Shown: in pieces, positions 41,448 to 41,488 of the stretch
Layout: each line of letters begins with the position of its first letter
How positions within the stretch are numbered: the stretch's first letter is position 1
Assembly: GCA_001579985.1 (NCBI GenBank)
Contig: LRSR01004746.1
Span: 7,154-48,641, forward strand
Length of the DNA: 41,488 bases
Direction: 5' to 3'
From: Hypsibius dujardini
Taxonomy: Eukaryota > Tardigrada > Eutardigrada > Parachela > Hypsibiidae
Made by a program: the position numbers and the translations under genes
The notes under the pieces: generated by a model
What the model saw: the letters and a program-made list of their open reading frames with translations, nothing else
Databases searched by the model: none
What the model was told of the DNA's origin: nothing

Positions 41448-41488
41448 GTGAGTTTTAGCTAAATAGTTTTTATAAGAGCCCCCCCCCC

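Noticed and set aside
41479-41488. Run of C at the window end
   Set aside because: Short homopolymer at the edge; it may be a sequencing or contig-end effect and says nothing biological.
1-41488. CRISPR array, operon or prophage
   Set aside because: No regularly spaced repeats with unique spacers, no Shine-Dalgarno-led gene strings; introns and transposon types show a eukaryote.

Overview
This is eukaryotic nuclear DNA from an invertebrate. The coding signals are short exons separated by GT-AG introns, there is no operon structure, and much of the window is transposon remnants, microsatellites and minisatellites. The exon at 41126-41447 looks like the start of a natriuretic-peptide-receptor-type ligand-binding domain. 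It resembles the expanded receptor families of tardigrades such as Hypsibius, so a tardigrade is my best guess. That is inference from memory; no search was run.

Layout. 1-1272: probable end of a hAT-like element with GC-rich subterminal repeats, a 50-base-arm hairpin and a TA-flanked MITE. 2456-2805: frameshifted THAP zinc finger. 4330-4672: a small cysteine-rich gene in very short exons. 5389-6210: two minus-strand coding exons, the second ending exactly at a repeat junction. 6208-10477 and 27106-31377: the two arms of a 4.27-kb inverted repeat. Each arm carries the same intact 569-residue gene, with identical protein. The 16.6-kb spacer holds a divergently transcribed paralogue (10504-12256), a truncated pogo-type transposase, a FLYWCH/MULE transposase remnant, several inverted-repeat elements, a 12-bp GGTACC-rich minisatellite and a four-exon gene of unknown function (23742-25265).

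Right of the right arm: degenerate tetranucleotide tracts, a complete DD37D mariner-type element (34860-36149) with perfect 35-bp terminal repeats but two in-frame stops, an unrecognised pseudogene (36510-37007), an OTU-like exon with an inverted-repeat element in its intron, frameshifted gag-like and tyrosine-recombinase remnants, and the receptor exon at the edge.

The most interesting unit is the 569-residue gene and its 476-residue divergent paralogue. I do not recognise this family. The paralogue carries an intron almost entirely filled by an inverted-repeat element, which the single-exon copies lack. The arms look homogenised over the gene and more diverged at their outer ends.
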